This document shows, piece after piece, positions 45,743-55,787 of a stretch of DNA of 64,000 nt. Every line of letters starts with the position of its first letter. Positions within the stretch are counted from its first letter, which is position 1. Origin of the DNA: Leisingera sp. M658 (GTDB taxonomy: Bacteria; Pseudomonadota; Alphaproteobacteria; Rhodobacterales; Rhodobacteraceae); the NCBI RefSeq assembly GCF_025144145.1, contig NZ_CP083546.1, positions 3,178,501-3,242,500 of the forward strand, given 5' to 3'. A model generated the notes under the pieces. The model made no database searches and was not told where the DNA came from. It saw only the letters and a list, made by a program, of their open reading frames with translations. The position numbers and the translations under genes were made by a program.

Positions 45743-48601
45743 ATGGCCTTCAAACTTACCGATTACGAAGCCTATGACTTCGCCAACCGGCGCCACATCG
45801 GCCCGTCTCCGCAAGAGATGGCCGACATGCTGCAGGTGATCGGCTTCAAAACCCTGGACGAGCTGATCGACGCCACTGTGCCGCCCGCCATCCGCCAGAA
45901 AGAGGCGCTGGACTGGGGCCCGGCAATGACCGAGCGCGACGCCCTCTTCCACATGAAAGAGATCGCCTCTAAAAACAAGGTTCTGACCACACTGATCGGC
46001 CAGGGCTATTATGGCACCACCACTCCGGCGCCGATCCTGCGCAACATCCTGGAAAACCCGGCCTGGTACACCGCCTATACCCCCTACCAGCCGGAAATCT
46101 CCCAGGGCCGTCTCGAGGCGCTCTTGAACTTCCAGACCATGGTCAGCGACCTGACCGGCCTGGACATCGCCAACGCCTCGCTGCTGGACGAAGCCACCGC
46201 CGCCGCCGAAGCCATGTCGATGGCACACCGCGGTTCGCGCTCCAAGGCCAACAACGCCGCCTTCTTCGTCGACAAGAACTGCCACCCGCAGACCGTCGCC
46301 GTGATCCAAACCCGCGCCGAGCCTCTGGGCATCGACGTGGTGGTTGCTGACCCCGATGATCTGGATCCCGGCGCAGTCTTTGGCGCCATCTTCCAGTATC
46401 CCGGCACCTACGGCCATGTGCGCGATTTCACATCGGAAATCGAAGCCATCCACGAGCACAAGGGCATCGCCGTTGTCGCCGCCGACATTCTGTCGCTGGC
46501 GCTGCTGAAATCGCCCGGTGAAATGGGTGCGGATATCGCCATCGGCTCGACCCAGCGTTTTGGCGTTCCGATGGGCTACGGCGGCCCGCACGCGGCCTAT
46601 ATGGCGACCACCGACAAGCTGAAGCGCGCCATGCCCGGCCGCATTATTGGTGTGTCCGTCGACGCCCGCGGCAACAAGGCCTACCGCCTGGCGCTGCAAA
46701 CCCGCGAACAGCACATCCGCCGCGAAAAAGCCAACTCCAACGTCTGTACCGCACAGGCGCTGCTGGCCGTCATCGCGTCGATGTATGCAGTCTATCACGG
46801 TCCCGACGGCATCAAGGCGATTGCCCAGTCGGTGCACCGCAAGACCTCGCGCCTGGCCGCCGGCCTGGAGGAGAACGGTTTCAAGGTGGAACCGGAAGTC
46901 TTCTTCGATACCATCACCGTCGACGTTGGCCCGCTGCAGAAAACCGTCATGGAAGCGGCTGTCGCCCGCGGCGTGAACCTGCGCAAAGTGGGTGAAGACC
47001 GCATCGGCATTTCGCTGGACGAACAGACCCGCGCCGGGACCATCGAAGCCGTCTGGGCAGCCTTTGGCATCGACAAGAAAGACGATAGCGTCGCAAACCG
47101 CGCCTACCGCCTGCCCGATTATGCGCTGCGCGAAAGCGAGTATCTGACTCACCCGATCTTCCACAAGAACCGGGCCGAAGCAGAAATCACCCGCTACATG
47201 CGCCGTCTGGCCGACCGCGACCTGGCGCTGGACCGTGCGATGATCCCGCTGGGTTCTTGCACCATGAAGCTCAATGCGACCATCGAGATGATCCCGGTCA
47301 CTTGGCCGGAATTCGGCAACCTGCACCCCTTCTGCCCCGAAGATCAGGCGCAGGGCTATCATCAGATGATCGACGATCTGAACGACAAACTGTGCCAGAT
47401 CACCGGCTATGATGCGATCTCCCAGCAGCCGAACTCCGGTGCGCAGGGCGAATATGCGGGTCTTCTGACCATCCGCAGCTACCACGCGTCGCGCGGCGAA
47501 GCGCACCGCAACATCTGCCTGATCCCGACCTCCGCACACGGCACCAACCCGGCGTCGGCACAGATGGTGGGCTACAAGGTGATCCCGGTCAAAGCGGACG
47601 ACAGCGGCAACATCGATGTCGCCGACTTCCGTGCCAAGGCCGAGCAGCACAGCGACAATCTCGCGGCTTGCATGATCACCTACCCGTCGACCCACGGTGT
47701 GTTCGAGGAAACCGTGCAGGAGGTCTGCCAGATCACCCATGATCACGGCGGCCAGGTCTATATCGACGGCGCCAACATGAACGCCATGGTGGGCCTGGCC
47801 CAGCCGGGCAAAATCGGCGGCGACGTTTCGCACCTGAACCTGCACAAGACCTTCTGCATTCCGCACGGCGGCGGCGGCCCCGGCATGGGTCCGATCGGCG
47901 TCAAGGCGCACCTGACCGAGCACCTGCCAGGCCACCCGGAATACGGCACTGCCGTAGGGCCGGTTTCGGCGGCTCCGTTCGGTTCGCCCTCGATCCTGCC
48001 GGTCAGCTGGGCCTATTGCCTGCTGATGGGCGGTTCGGGCCTGACCCAGGCGACCAAGGTTGCGATCCTGAACGCCAACTACATCGCAGCGCGCCTCAAG
48101 GATGCATATAAGATCCTCTACACCTCGGAAACGGGCCGTGTGGCGCATGAGTGCATCCTGGACACCCGCCCGCTGGATGAGGAAGGCCACGTCACCGTGG
48201 ACGATATCGCCAAGCGTCTGGTCGACTCGGGCTTCCACGCCCCGACCATGTCCTGGCCGGTGGCGGGCACGCTGATGGTAGAGCCGACTGAATCCGAGCC
48301 CAAGGACGAGCTAGACCGCTTCTGCGAGGCCATGCTGTCGATCCGCTCGGAGGCGCAGGACATCATCGACGGCAAGATCGATCCCGAAAACAACCCGCTG
48401 AAGCACGCGCCGCACACGGTGCGCGATCTGGTGGGTGAATGGGACCGTCCCTACAGCCGCGAACAGGCCTGTTTCCCTCCGGGCAACCTTGGTGTCGACA
48501 AATACTGGCCGGCTGTGAACCGGGTGGACAACGCCTATGGCGACCGCCACCTGATCTGCACCTGCCCGCCGATGTCGGACTACGAAGAAAACGAAGCCTG
48601 A
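45743..48601 (+). CDS. gcvP: Glycine dehydrogenase (decarboxylating), P protein
   Basis: This 952-residue PLP enzyme decarboxylates glycine and loads the methylamine on GcvH. The PLP lysine is K702 ([15 protein letters not shown]). The fused alpha-beta form is complete, with RHIGPS at the N-terminus and a CxCPPM end. The start at 45743 has AAGGA 8 bases upstream; the in-frame start at 45719 adds residues not seen in the family. Confidence 0.97.
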   Translation: MAFKLTDYEAYDFANRRHIGPSPQEMADMLQVIGFKTLDELIDATVPPAIRQKEALDWGPAMTERDALFHMKEIASKNKVLTTLIGQGYYGTTTPAPILRNILENPAWYTAYTPYQPEISQGRLEALLNFQTMVSDLTGLDIANASLLDEATAAAEAMSMAHRGSRSKANNAAFFVDKNCHPQTVAVIQTRAEPLGIDVVVADPDDLDPGAVFGAIFQYPGTYGHVRDFTSEIEAIHEHKGIAVVAADILSLALLKSPGEMGADIAIGSTQRFGVPMGYGGPHAAYMATTDKLKRAMPGRIIGVSVDARGNKAYRLALQTREQHIRREKANSNVCTAQALLAVIASMYAVYHGPDGIKAIAQSVHRKTSRLAAGLEENGFKVEPEVFFDTITVDVGPLQKTVMEAAVARGVNLRKVGEDRIGISLDEQTRAGTIEAVWAAFGIDKKDDSVANRAYRLPDYALRESEYLTHPIFHKNRAEAEITRYMRRLADRDLALDRAMIPLGSCTMKLNATIEMIPVTWPEFGNLHPFCPEDQAQGYHQMIDDLNDKLCQITGYDAISQQPNSGAQGEYAGLLTIRSYHASRGEAHRNICLIPTSAHGTNPASAQMVGYKVIPVKADDSGNIDVADFRAKAEQHSDNLAACMITYPSTHGVFEETVQEVCQITHDHGGQVYIDGANMNAMVGLAQPGKIGGDVSHLNLHKTFCIPHGGGGPGMGPIGVKAHLTEHLPGHPEYGTAVGPVSAAPFGSPSILPVSWAYCLLMGGSGLTQATKVAILNANYIAARLKDAYKILYTSETGRVAHECILDTRPLDEEGHVTVDDIAKRLVDSGFHAPTMSWPVAGTLMVEPTESEPKDELDRFCEAMLSIRSEAQDIIDGKIDPENNPLKHAPHTVRDLVGEWDRPYSREQACFPPGNLGVDKYWPAVNRVDNAYGDRHLICTCPPMSDYEENEA

Positions 48602-48615
48602 TCTTTTCAGGCTCC

Positions 48616-48645
48616 GTGCCCTGCCGGCCCCGCCCGGCAGGGCAC
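48616..48645 (+). terminator. Strong hairpin after gcvP
   Basis: A perfect 12-bp stem GTGCCCTGCCGG / CCGGCAGGGCAC with a 6-base loop begins 14 bases after the gcvP stop. No T run follows, and the araC-type gene starts 31 bases later, so some read-through is likely. Confidence 0.5.
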
Positions 48646-48675
48646 CCCCGCATGACCCGCTCAGAGGAGAGAATG

Positions 48676-49680
48676 ATGTTCCGTCTCGAACCGCTGACCG
48701 TGCCAGCTTTCCAGCGCTCTGCTGACAGCGCGGCACACGCCCGCTTCCACGACGTCGAAATCATCCTGCCGCAGTCAGAACCCCCTGCCGCGGCGCAAAT
48801 GATTTGCGAAGTTTTCCGCGCCGCCAATGATCTGTTTCCCGACAGCGGATACCGAACAGCCGTGCGCAACCTCAGCTCGCAAATGCGCGCCGTGCCCGCG
48901 GGGTGGAAACCGCAGACGGTCATCTTCCTCGGTGGTATCTCCAGCCGCTGGCCGCTGAACTCAGGTGAAAAGGCCAGCCTGCAGCGGATCTGCCGCCAGG
49001 CCCAACGCTGCCTGTTTGCCGGCAGTGCCATCTTTCTGCTGGCCGAGTCCGGTCTGCAGGCGGCATTCGAGACTGCCGTGCATTCGAATTTCGCTGCCGC
49101 CGCAGAGGAAGAGCAGCTGACCTGCGCCCCGGCAGGCACGCTGACAACTGCCGCCGGACGCATCAACACTGCCGTCAGCAGTTTTGCCGCCCTGCGCCTG
49201 CTGGCCGGTTTCCTGCGCGCCGACCGCGGACCGTTCATCGCCGATGCGGTCTGTGATTACCTCGGCCTGGCCTTTGGCCCGGCATCGGAACAGTCAAAAA
49301 TATCGCTGCAACTGCGCCAGACCGCCGGCGGCGACGCGCTGATTGTCAAGATCCTTGACCTGATGCAACAGAACCTGGAAGAGCCGCTTTTGATCCGCGA
49401 TATAGCCCAGCAGGCCGGCGTCTCTCCGCGCAAGCTGGAGCGCCGTTTTCAGCAAAAGACCCGCACCAGCCCGCTGGCTGCCTATCGCAAGCTGCGGATT
49501 GAGAAGGCCCGCCAGCTGCTGCTGCACACCACCCTGCCGCTGGCCGAGATTGTCGCCGCCACCGGATTTGGCTCGCGCAGCAACCTCACCGAATGGTTCA
49601 AGCGGGAATACAAGACCAGCCCGCAGGCCTTCCGCAAACAATACTACGCAGACAGCCACCCGGCAGGTTCCGCCGCCTGA
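48676..49680 (+). CDS. AraC family regulator with DJ-1-like N-terminal domain (GlxA-type)
   Basis: This 334-residue protein has a degenerate DJ-1/PfpI-like sensor (about 15-190) and two AraC helix-turn-helix motifs at the C-terminus (about 230-325; IRDIAQQAGVSPRKLERRFQ, then ATGFGSRSNLTEWFKREY). GbdR-type members of this group activate glycine betaine and dimethylglycine catabolism in pseudomonads, which fits the surroundings. The start at 48676 has GAGGAG 6 bases upstream; the ATG at 48673 is too close. Confidence 0.88.
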   Translation: MFRLEPLTVPAFQRSADSAAHARFHDVEIILPQSEPPAAAQMICEVFRAANDLFPDSGYRTAVRNLSSQMRAVPAGWKPQTVIFLGGISSRWPLNSGEKASLQRICRQAQRCLFAGSAIFLLAESGLQAAFETAVHSNFAAAAEEEQLTCAPAGTLTTAAGRINTAVSSFAALRLLAGFLRADRGPFIADAVCDYLGLAFGPASEQSKISLQLRQTAGGDALIVKILDLMQQNLEEPLLIRDIAQQAGVSPRKLERRFQQKTRTSPLAAYRKLRIEKARQLLLHTTLPLAEIVAATGFGSRSNLTEWFKREYKTSPQAFRKQYYADSHPAGSAA

Positions 49681-49703
49681 AGACAAACTGGGTCATTCAT
49701 GAA

Positions 49704-49733
49704 AAAAGGCGGCCCCAAGGCCGCCTTTTGTTT
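49704..49733. terminator. Bidirectional terminator
   Basis: AAAAGGCGGCC / GGCCGCCTTTT, an 11-bp stem with a 4-base loop, is flanked by A and T runs between converging genes. Confidence 0.88.
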
Positions 49734-49746
49734 GTTTGGAGCCGGT

Positions 49747-51033
49747 TCAGTTATCTGATCCGCTTTCCTCGCCGTCGTTGGAGAGGGCACCGGGGTCAAA
49801 AACATTGCCGAAACCGGAGCTGTTGCCCTGCGGCTCCTGCTCTGCCTCCGCGCCATCCTCTTCATCCCCCGATAGGCTGCCCGGCGCAAAGACGCCGCCA
49901 AAGCCGGAGTTGTTGCCACCTGAAGGCGCAGTTTGTGCAGGGGCTTCGCCCTGCTGCTCTTGCTGCTGCTGACGGCGCAGATCCCGCTGGCGGCGCAGCT
50001 CCTGGATGCGTTCCTGGGCTTCCAGCTGCTTCTGCTCCTGAACGTTCGCGATACATTGCGCCGGACTGTAGACCGTCGCGGTGCCGACCACCGCCACCGT
50101 CGCGCAGGCCACTATCACCAGCCCCACCGCTGCAACATTGGAGCTGAGGAAACCCGGCAGCCGCAGCTTGCCGCTTTCCAGTTCCTCGACCGTGGCCTGT
50201 TTGCGCGCAGCCGCCACCAGTTCGCGGCGGCGGATGCCGGCCTCGTTGAACAGCGCCGCAATCACCGTCAGCACCACGATGATAAAGGCCAGCGCCGAGA
50301 TCGCCGGGGTGATGCCATAGCGCACTTTCTGCGCCAGCTCGATGGTCAGCGTCGGGTATTCGCCGAAGGTGAAGGTGGTGGTGTTGTAGTTCTCGAAACT
50401 GGCCAGGAACGCCAGCACCGCGGCCGAAGCGATGGCAGGCCGCATGAACGGCAGCAGCACCTTGCGGAAAGCCTGGGCATGGGTGGCGCCCAGATCCAGT
50501 GCTGCCTCGGTCAGCGCGATATCATAACGCTGCAGGCGCGCCACCAAGACCAGCATGCAGTAACTGGCGATAAAGGTGGACTGGCCGATGATGGTCAGGA
50601 ACAGACCGTTCGACAGCCAGCTGTCCGCGCCCAGTCCCAGCATCCGGTTGATCCGGTCCCAGAACACCAGGGTCGAGATGCCAATGACCACGCCGGGGAT
50701 CAGGATCGGCGCGATGATGATGGTGTAATAGGTCGCGCGCAGTTTCGGCCAGATCTGGGTCAGCATCAGCGCCCCTGCCAGCCCCATCGACACCGACAGC
50801 ACAATCGTGCCCGCCCCCACCAGGACCGAGTTCCAGATCCCGTTCAGGATCCGCTCGTCCTGGAACAGAGCCGAGAACCACTCGAACGTCAGGCATTCCC
50901 AAGGGGTCATCCGCGGGAACGAAGGCGAGTTGAATGCGGTCGCCGACATGATCACCAGCGGGCCAAGCAGATAGGCAAAAAAGATCGCCAGATAGACCCA
51001 AAGGCTTACGCGCATAAAGGAGAAGTTCTTCAT
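49747..51033 (-). CDS. ABC permease, PotC-type, with an unusual C-terminal extension
   Basis: This 428-residue permease is about 150 longer than usual. Residues about 1-285 are a normal binding-protein-dependent permease with an EAALDLGATHAQAFRKVLLP loop. An extra hydrophobic helix follows (about 299-321). Then comes a Gln/Arg/Glu-rich stretch and two copies of a SGFGxVFxPGxLS motif (about 376-388 and 406-418) in an acidic tail ending in SDN. The start at 51033 matches the family N-terminus, and it overlaps the preceding permease by 4 bp. The tail is not known in PotC. Confidence 0.9.
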   Translation of the reverse strand: MKNFSFMRVSLWVYLAIFFAYLLGPLVIMSATAFNSPSFPRMTPWECLTFEWFSALFQDERILNGIWNSVLVGAGTIVLSVSMGLAGALMLTQIWPKLRATYYTIIIAPILIPGVVIGISTLVFWDRINRMLGLGADSWLSNGLFLTIIGQSTFIASYCMLVLVARLQRYDIALTEAALDLGATHAQAFRKVLLPFMRPAIASAAVLAFLASFENYNTTTFTFGEYPTLTIELAQKVRYGITPAISALAFIIVVLTVIAALFNEAGIRRRELVAAARKQATVEELESGKLRLPGFLSSNVAAVGLVIVACATVAVVGTATVYSPAQCIANVQEQKQLEAQERIQELRRQRDLRRQQQQEQQGEAPAQTAPSGGNNSGFGGVFAPGSLSGDEEDGAEAEQEPQGNSSGFGNVFDPGALSNDGEESGSDN

Positions 51034-51950
51034 TTGCCGATATCCCCCATGTTCACCTTGAACAGGCGCATGATCGCCAAAACAAGCAGGATACAGGTGA
51101 CCAGCAGCACCACCGCATAAGCGGCGCCCTGCGGCCAGTCGGAGTTGTCGTTGAACTGCTGATAGATCAGCTGGGTGAACCACAGGGAAGACGGTCCGCC
51201 AAGGATCTGCGGCGCCGCCAAAGCACCGGCGGACAGCATGAATACCATGGTGCAGCCCGAGGAAATGCCCGGCTTGGCGTAAGGAATGACCACCCGCTGA
51301 TGAATCTTGGCCCAGCTGGCGCCCATGTCCCGCGCCGCCTCGATCTGGTTGCGGTCGAGGCTTTCGATCACGTTGTAGATCGGGAAGATCATCAAGAGGA
51401 TGTAGGCATAGCCCAGACCCGCATAAAGCGCGATGTCATTGCGGATAAAGTCAAACGGAGTGTCGAAAACCCCCAGCCCCACCAAAAAGTTGTTGAGGAC
51501 CCCGGTCTCGCCGAAGATGATGCGCAGCGCAAAGGCCCGCAGGATCTCGTTGATCCAGTAGGGGATGATCAGCATCAGCGCGAAGATGCGGATGTGATTG
51601 CCTTTGGTCTGGGCCAGATAATAGGCGATCGGGTAGCACAGGATCAGGTTGAAGATGGTGACGCAGACCGCTGCCACCAGGGTACGGAAAAACACATTGA
51701 GGTCGACGGCGTTGTAGCTTTGGCTGCCGCCCTCCGGTCCGAACACCAGATATTTGTAGTTCTCAACCGTATAGACGTCCTTGGGGCCGCCGATCTCTGG
51801 CGGCGGCAGGTTGGGACGGAAGGAAAAGTCGAGCATCGACAGCTGCGGCAGGATGATCAGGCCGATGGTCCAGAACAGGACCAGGCCCAGCATCAGGCTG
51901 CCCATGCCGACACCGTTGCGTTTAAAGAACTCCCTCAGGAAGCTTGGCAT
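51030..51950 (-). CDS. ABC permease, PotB-type
   Basis: This 306-residue inner-membrane permease of a polyamine-type importer has six helices and the cytoplasmic EAA loop EAARDMGASWAKIHQRVVIP. The start at 51950 follows GAGGAGG 9 bases upstream; a longer in-frame start at 52052 lies inside the ATPase gene and was rejected. It lies 13 bases after the ATPase gene and overlaps the next permease by 4 bp. Confidence 0.93.
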   Translation of the reverse strand: MPSFLREFFKRNGVGMGSLMLGLVLFWTIGLIILPQLSMLDFSFRPNLPPPEIGGPKDVYTVENYKYLVFGPEGGSQSYNAVDLNVFFRTLVAAVCVTIFNLILCYPIAYYLAQTKGNHIRIFALMLIIPYWINEILRAFALRIIFGETGVLNNFLVGLGVFDTPFDFIRNDIALYAGLGYAYILLMIFPIYNVIESLDRNQIEAARDMGASWAKIHQRVVIPYAKPGISSGCTMVFMLSAGALAAPQILGGPSSLWFTQLIYQQFNDNSDWPQGAAYAVVLLVTCILLVLAIMRLFKVNMGDIGK

Positions 51951-51963
51951 AGCGTGGGCCTCC

Positions 51964-53076
51964 TCATTCTGCGGCCAGCTCACCAGCCGGAACACAGACG
52001 GCGTTTTTCGTCTCGTATTCCAGGGTGATATTCTGGCCGGTGTGGTCATCAAAAGACTGGCCCAGATTGGGGATCGAGACCTTCAGCTCCTTACCGCCGT
52101 CGCCTTCCATGAAGATGTTGAAGCTATTGCCCTCAAACTCCTCGTGGTTGACGCGCGCAGTCACGAAATGGTCGCCCGCCGCGCCCTCGGGCGCCAGCGC
52201 AAAGGCCTCGGGACGGATGAACATCATCGCCTCGTCGCCTTCTTTCATGCGGCCCTGGTTGGCGGTGGAAACCCGCGCCACCAGATCGCCTGACCGGTTG
52301 GTGGCGATCAGGGCCTCGTCGCCCATCACCCGCTTCACCTTGCCGCGGAAGACGTTGTTTTCGCCCACGAAAGACGCCGCAAAGGCGGTGGCCGGATCGT
52401 TATAGATGGTTTTGCCATCACCGATCTGGTCAATCACCCCCGCCTTCATAACCGCGATATTGTCGGACATGGTCAGCGCCTCGCCCTGGTCGTGGGTGAT
52501 GTAGATAAAGGTGATGCCGACCCGTTGCTGAATCTCGCGCAGCTCGGTGCGCATGTGCTGGCGCAACTTGAGGTCAAGCGCCGACAGCGGTTCATCAAGC
52601 AGCAGCACATCCGGTTCGGCGCACAAGGCGCGCGCAATCGCCACCCGCTGACGCTGGCCGCCAGACAATTCGGAGGGCAGTTTGTCGCCCTGGCCCGGCA
52701 GCGCGATCATATCCAACAGCTCATCCGCGCGCTTGCGCCGTTCCCTGGCCGAGGCGCCCTTGATCTCCATGGAAAACGTGATGTTTTCCCAGACCTTCAT
52801 CAGCGGGAACAGCGCCAGGTTCTGAAAGATCAGCGCAGTCGGGCGCTTGTTCGGCCCGATCCCCTTCATGTTATTGCCGCCAATCAGCACCCGGCCATCG
52901 CTTGGCTCAAGAAAGCCTGAGACCGCCCGCAGGATGGTGGTTTTGCCGCAGCCCGAGGGCCCCAGGAAGGAGAAGAAATCCCCTCCATTGATGTTCACAT
53001 TGGCATCGCGCACGGCAACAAAGTCACCGAAACGGATCCAAAGATTCTCGAGATCAACGCCGACCCCAGCACTCAT
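51964..53076 (-). CDS. ABC transporter ATPase, PotA-type
   Basis: This 370-residue ATPase subunit has Walker A GPSGCGKTT, signature LSGGQRQRVAIARAL, Walker B LLLDEPLSALD and the H-loop in YITHDQGEAL. A C-terminal TOBE regulatory domain (about 285-365) is present. The start at 53076 follows GGGGAGAAG. It powers the two permeases downstream and works with the binding protein upstream. Confidence 0.94.
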   Translation of the reverse strand: MSAGVGVDLENLWIRFGDFVAVRDANVNINGGDFFSFLGPSGCGKTTILRAVSGFLEPSDGRVLIGGNNMKGIGPNKRPTALIFQNLALFPLMKVWENITFSMEIKGASARERRKRADELLDMIALPGQGDKLPSELSGGQRQRVAIARALCAEPDVLLLDEPLSALDLKLRQHMRTELREIQQRVGITFIYITHDQGEALTMSDNIAVMKAGVIDQIGDGKTIYNDPATAFAASFVGENNVFRGKVKRVMGDEALIATNRSGDLVARVSTANQGRMKEGDEAMMFIRPEAFALAPEGAAGDHFVTARVNHEEFEGNSFNIFMEGDGGKELKVSIPNLGQSFDDHTGQNITLEYETKNAVCVPAGELAAE

Positions 53077-53198
53077 TTGGCTTCTCCCCAGGGTGCAGAT
53101 CCCCATTCCGGTGGCGCTCCACCGGCCCCGCAAGACCTGCTTCCCTTGTATTATTGTTGATTGCGCCGTTCCGGCTGGCTGCCAGCGGCACGAAACCG

Positions 53199-53226
53199 GC
53201 CCCCGGGATAGATCTCCCGGAGGCCC
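53199..53226 (-). other. Intercistronic hairpin after the binding-protein gene
   Basis: CCGGGA / TCCCGG (53203-53220) with flanking pairs sits 20 bases after the binding-protein stop and before the ATPase gene. Such hairpins often keep the binding protein more abundant than the membrane parts. Confidence 0.35.
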
Positions 53227-53245
53227 GCATGATCAGGCGCTTCGC

Positions 53246-54370
53246 TTAGGCGCTTTTGAACTTGTTGACGAACTCGGTCCGCACATCCGCATACCACGGC
53301 GCCTCGGCCGGCCATGGGTTCAGATTGGCCAGCGAGTTGCCCGGATAGGCTTCGGCAAAGTTCTTCTTGTAGACATCGCCCGAGTGGCTGTCGGCGCCCA
53401 GAACCGGCGAGTTGTAGCCATGGCTGTCGATTGCCTTGCCTGCCGGCTCTTGCTCGTAAGCGTAAGAGACAAAGGCATAAACCTGCTCTTCGTTCTTGGC
53501 GCCAACCGGCATCGAGATGCCGTCAACCCAAGCCATCGAGCCTTCGACCGGTGCCTGATAGTGCACAGGTTCGCCAGCGGACTTAAGCGCCAGCGGCGGG
53601 CCGTCCCAAGTCTGACCGACCACAACGCCCTCGTTCAACAGGCCGTTCTTCTGGGTGTCCGCATCGTTCCAGATCAGTTTGATCCGGTTCTTGCGCGCCA
53701 CGCACCAGTCGGTGACCTGGCCCCAGACCTTGCGCATGGTTTCCTCGTCGTCATAGGCCGCCCAGATTGAACCCGGCTCCATCTCGCCCGAGGCTTCCAT
53801 GTAAAGACCCGCGCCCAGCATCATCGAATGCGCCCGGCCCATGGTCTTGCCGGCATTTTCTTCCGACCAGACGTCGCCATAAGACGGCGCGTCACCCGCC
53901 GGCAGCCATTTGTCAGTGCGGTATGCAATGCCCTCGGTGCCCCAGATATGCGGCAGCCAATGCACGCCCGAACCGCCAAAGTTCCAGGCGTCGGTGCCGA
54001 TCTTGGCCATCGCCGGGTTCACCGCGTCAATGTTGACTTTGTTCATGTCGAACGGCTTCAGCAGTTCCAGCGGCCCCCACTGCAGCGAGCGGTTGTTGGT
54101 CGGTGAAACGATGTCAAAGCCTTGGCCTTTGGTGGCCTTCATCTTGTTGATGATTTCTTCGTTGGAACCGATACCGGTGTAATTCACCTTGATGCCGGTC
54201 TTGGCCTCGAAACCCGAAATGAACTCCGGCGGCAGATAGTCCGACCACATCAGAATGTTCACTTCGCCGGAAGACGCCAGCGCGCTTTTTGAGTAAAGCG
54301 GCGCTGCCAGTGCCGCAGCACCTGCGCTTTTGAGCACCGTGCGGCGGCTGATTGAAGTCTTTGCTGTCAT
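53246..54370 (-). CDS. ABC substrate-binding protein, PotD/PotF-type
   Basis: This 374-residue periplasmic binding protein has a twin-arginine-type signal (SISRRTVLKSAGAAALAAPL) with cleavage near ALAS. The mature fold begins EVNILMWSDYLPPEF and contains GFDIVSPTNNRS and WLPHIWGTEGIAYRTDKW. The class binds polyamines, choline-like or other cations. Its place in the cluster suggests a quaternary or methylated amine, but the site residues were not matched to a known ligand. It is the first gene of the importer operon. Confidence 0.9.
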   Translation of the reverse strand: MTAKTSISRRTVLKSAGAAALAAPLYSKSALASSGEVNILMWSDYLPPEFISGFEAKTGIKVNYTGIGSNEEIINKMKATKGQGFDIVSPTNNRSLQWGPLELLKPFDMNKVNIDAVNPAMAKIGTDAWNFGGSGVHWLPHIWGTEGIAYRTDKWLPAGDAPSYGDVWSEENAGKTMGRAHSMMLGAGLYMEASGEMEPGSIWAAYDDEETMRKVWGQVTDWCVARKNRIKLIWNDADTQKNGLLNEGVVVGQTWDGPPLALKSAGEPVHYQAPVEGSMAWVDGISMPVGAKNEEQVYAFVSYAYEQEPAGKAIDSHGYNSPVLGADSHSGDVYKKNFAEAYPGNSLANLNPWPAEAPWYADVRTEFVNKFKSA

Positions 54371-54800
54371 ATCCAGTTATCTCCCTTTGGACTGTTGTTT
54401 GTTGTTCTTATTGTTTCAACCGTGAAACCTTGCGGAGTCATGCGCCCCGCCTACAGTGACAGTTTCCAAAACTGATAAGGCCAGAACTTTCGCAATCCGG
54501 CTTTGCATAACGCCAGTTTCGGTGCAGTTAAATATCCTCCACGACAATGCATCGGCTGAAAAACCATCGCTGTGGCTGCAGTGTGCGCCCGTCGGCGCGA
54601 GGCGTCAATGTTCATAAACCCTTTACAAGGCAGCGGCATTTTCCGCGCGGGCGCACGAAGCAGCTGCGCAAGGAGCGGATTGCCAGCGTAACGGCCCAAC
54701 CGCTCCGGCCCGGCTATGGTGTCCAGCTTATTGGCAAGAATTGGCGGAAATCTGAAAAACGCCTCATGACGCAGCCGCGGAATTGTGGGAGACATATTCG
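54371..54800. promoter_or_regulatory. Divergent region between binding-protein and LysR genes
   Basis: These 430 bases hold no supported gene. Two dyads are visible near the binding-protein start: GTTTCA-N4-TGAAAC (54413-54428) and CAGTTT-N3-AAACTG (54460-54474). They are candidate operators for the importer. The LysR ribosome site GGGAGA is at 54787-54792. Confidence 0.5.
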
Positions 54801-55775
54801 ATGCCCAGCCACTCCACCCGCAAAGATCTGAGCCTGAAAGGGCTGGAACTGTTCCAGATCACGGCCCGCAAAGGGTCTTTGCAGGAAGTCTCCGAGGAGA
54901 CCGGCCTGTCGGTCAGCACCATCTCGCACCATCTGCGCAATCTTGAGGATCATCTGGGTGTGGAGCTGTTCAACCACAGCCGCCGCCCCATGGTTCTGAC
55001 ACCCAAAGGCCAGGTTTTCCTGCGCAGCATCGGCGATGCGCTGCACACGATCCGCAAGGCCAAGGCCGAGGCTTCGGCCGGAAACATTTCCGAGGCCAGC
55101 TATCTTCGGCTTGGCACGATCGAGGATTTTGACAGCGACATCATCCCTGAACTGGCCGTATACCTGTCGACCAGCATGCCGCGCTGCGATTTCATGTATC
55201 AGACCGATTCCAGCCATGCGATCCTGGCCATGCTGCGCGACCGGCAGCTGGATCTGGGCATCACCACCACCCCGTCTGAGCGATTGCGCGATCTTCAAGA
55301 CAGGCCGCTGCTGCGCGATCCCTTTGTTGCGGTGCTGCCCAAATCAGACGAACCCATGCTGCAGGAGGTTATCGAAGGCCGCAGCACGCTGCCCTTCCTG
55401 CGCTTTGCCAGCAACCAGATCATTTCCCGCCAGATCGAAACACAGTTGCGGCGGCTGGGCCTGTCGCTGCCGCACCGGTTCGAATGCGCCAGCAATCAGA
55501 CACTGATGGCCATGGTGGCAGCGGGTGCCGGCTGGACGATCACCACGCCGTTGCTGTTTTCCCGCGCCAAGCTGTTCCAGCCCAAGCTGAGCATGGTCGC
55601 TTTTCCGGGCAAAAGCTTCTCGCGCACTTTGGCCATCGTTTCGACGCCGGATTGCTCGCGCTCGATCCTTGATCTGGTCGACAACCGGATGCGCACGCTG
55701 ATTGCCGACCACGCGATAAAACCGTTCCAGCAAAGCGCGCCCTGGCTTGCGGACAGTTTCACCCTGATCTCTTGA
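54801..55775 (+). CDS. LysR family regulator
   Basis: This 324-residue protein has an N-terminal helix-turn-helix (about 12-70; TGLSVSTISHHLRNLEDHLG, then HSRRPMVLTPKG) and an effector domain (about 95-310). The start at 54801 follows GGGAGA by 8 bases; a TTG frame opens at 54783. It sits between a polyamine-type importer (divergent) and an mttB-like gene (convergent) and resembles the LysR gene at the right edge. Confidence 0.92.
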   Translation: MPSHSTRKDLSLKGLELFQITARKGSLQEVSEETGLSVSTISHHLRNLEDHLGVELFNHSRRPMVLTPKGQVFLRSIGDALHTIRKAKAEASAGNISEASYLRLGTIEDFDSDIIPELAVYLSTSMPRCDFMYQTDSSHAILAMLRDRQLDLGITTTPSERLRDLQDRPLLRDPFVAVLPKSDEPMLQEVIEGRSTLPFLRFASNQIISRQIETQLRRLGLSLPHRFECASNQTLMAMVAAGAGWTITTPLLFSRAKLFQPKLSMVAFPGKSFSRTLAIVSTPDCSRSILDLVDNRMRTLIADHAIKPFQQSAPWLADSFTLIS

Positions 55776-55787
55776 CCGCCCGGCCTC

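Noticed and set aside
44627-48238. Open frame of 1203 codons on the minus strand
   Set aside because: It lies opposite gcvT, gcvH and gcvP, which are certain genes, and its translation has the His/Asp/Gly/Val-rich look of an antisense frame in high-GC DNA.
54451-54795. Open frame of 114 codons between binding-protein and LysR genes
   Set aside because: No ribosome site, no domains, and it covers probable operators.
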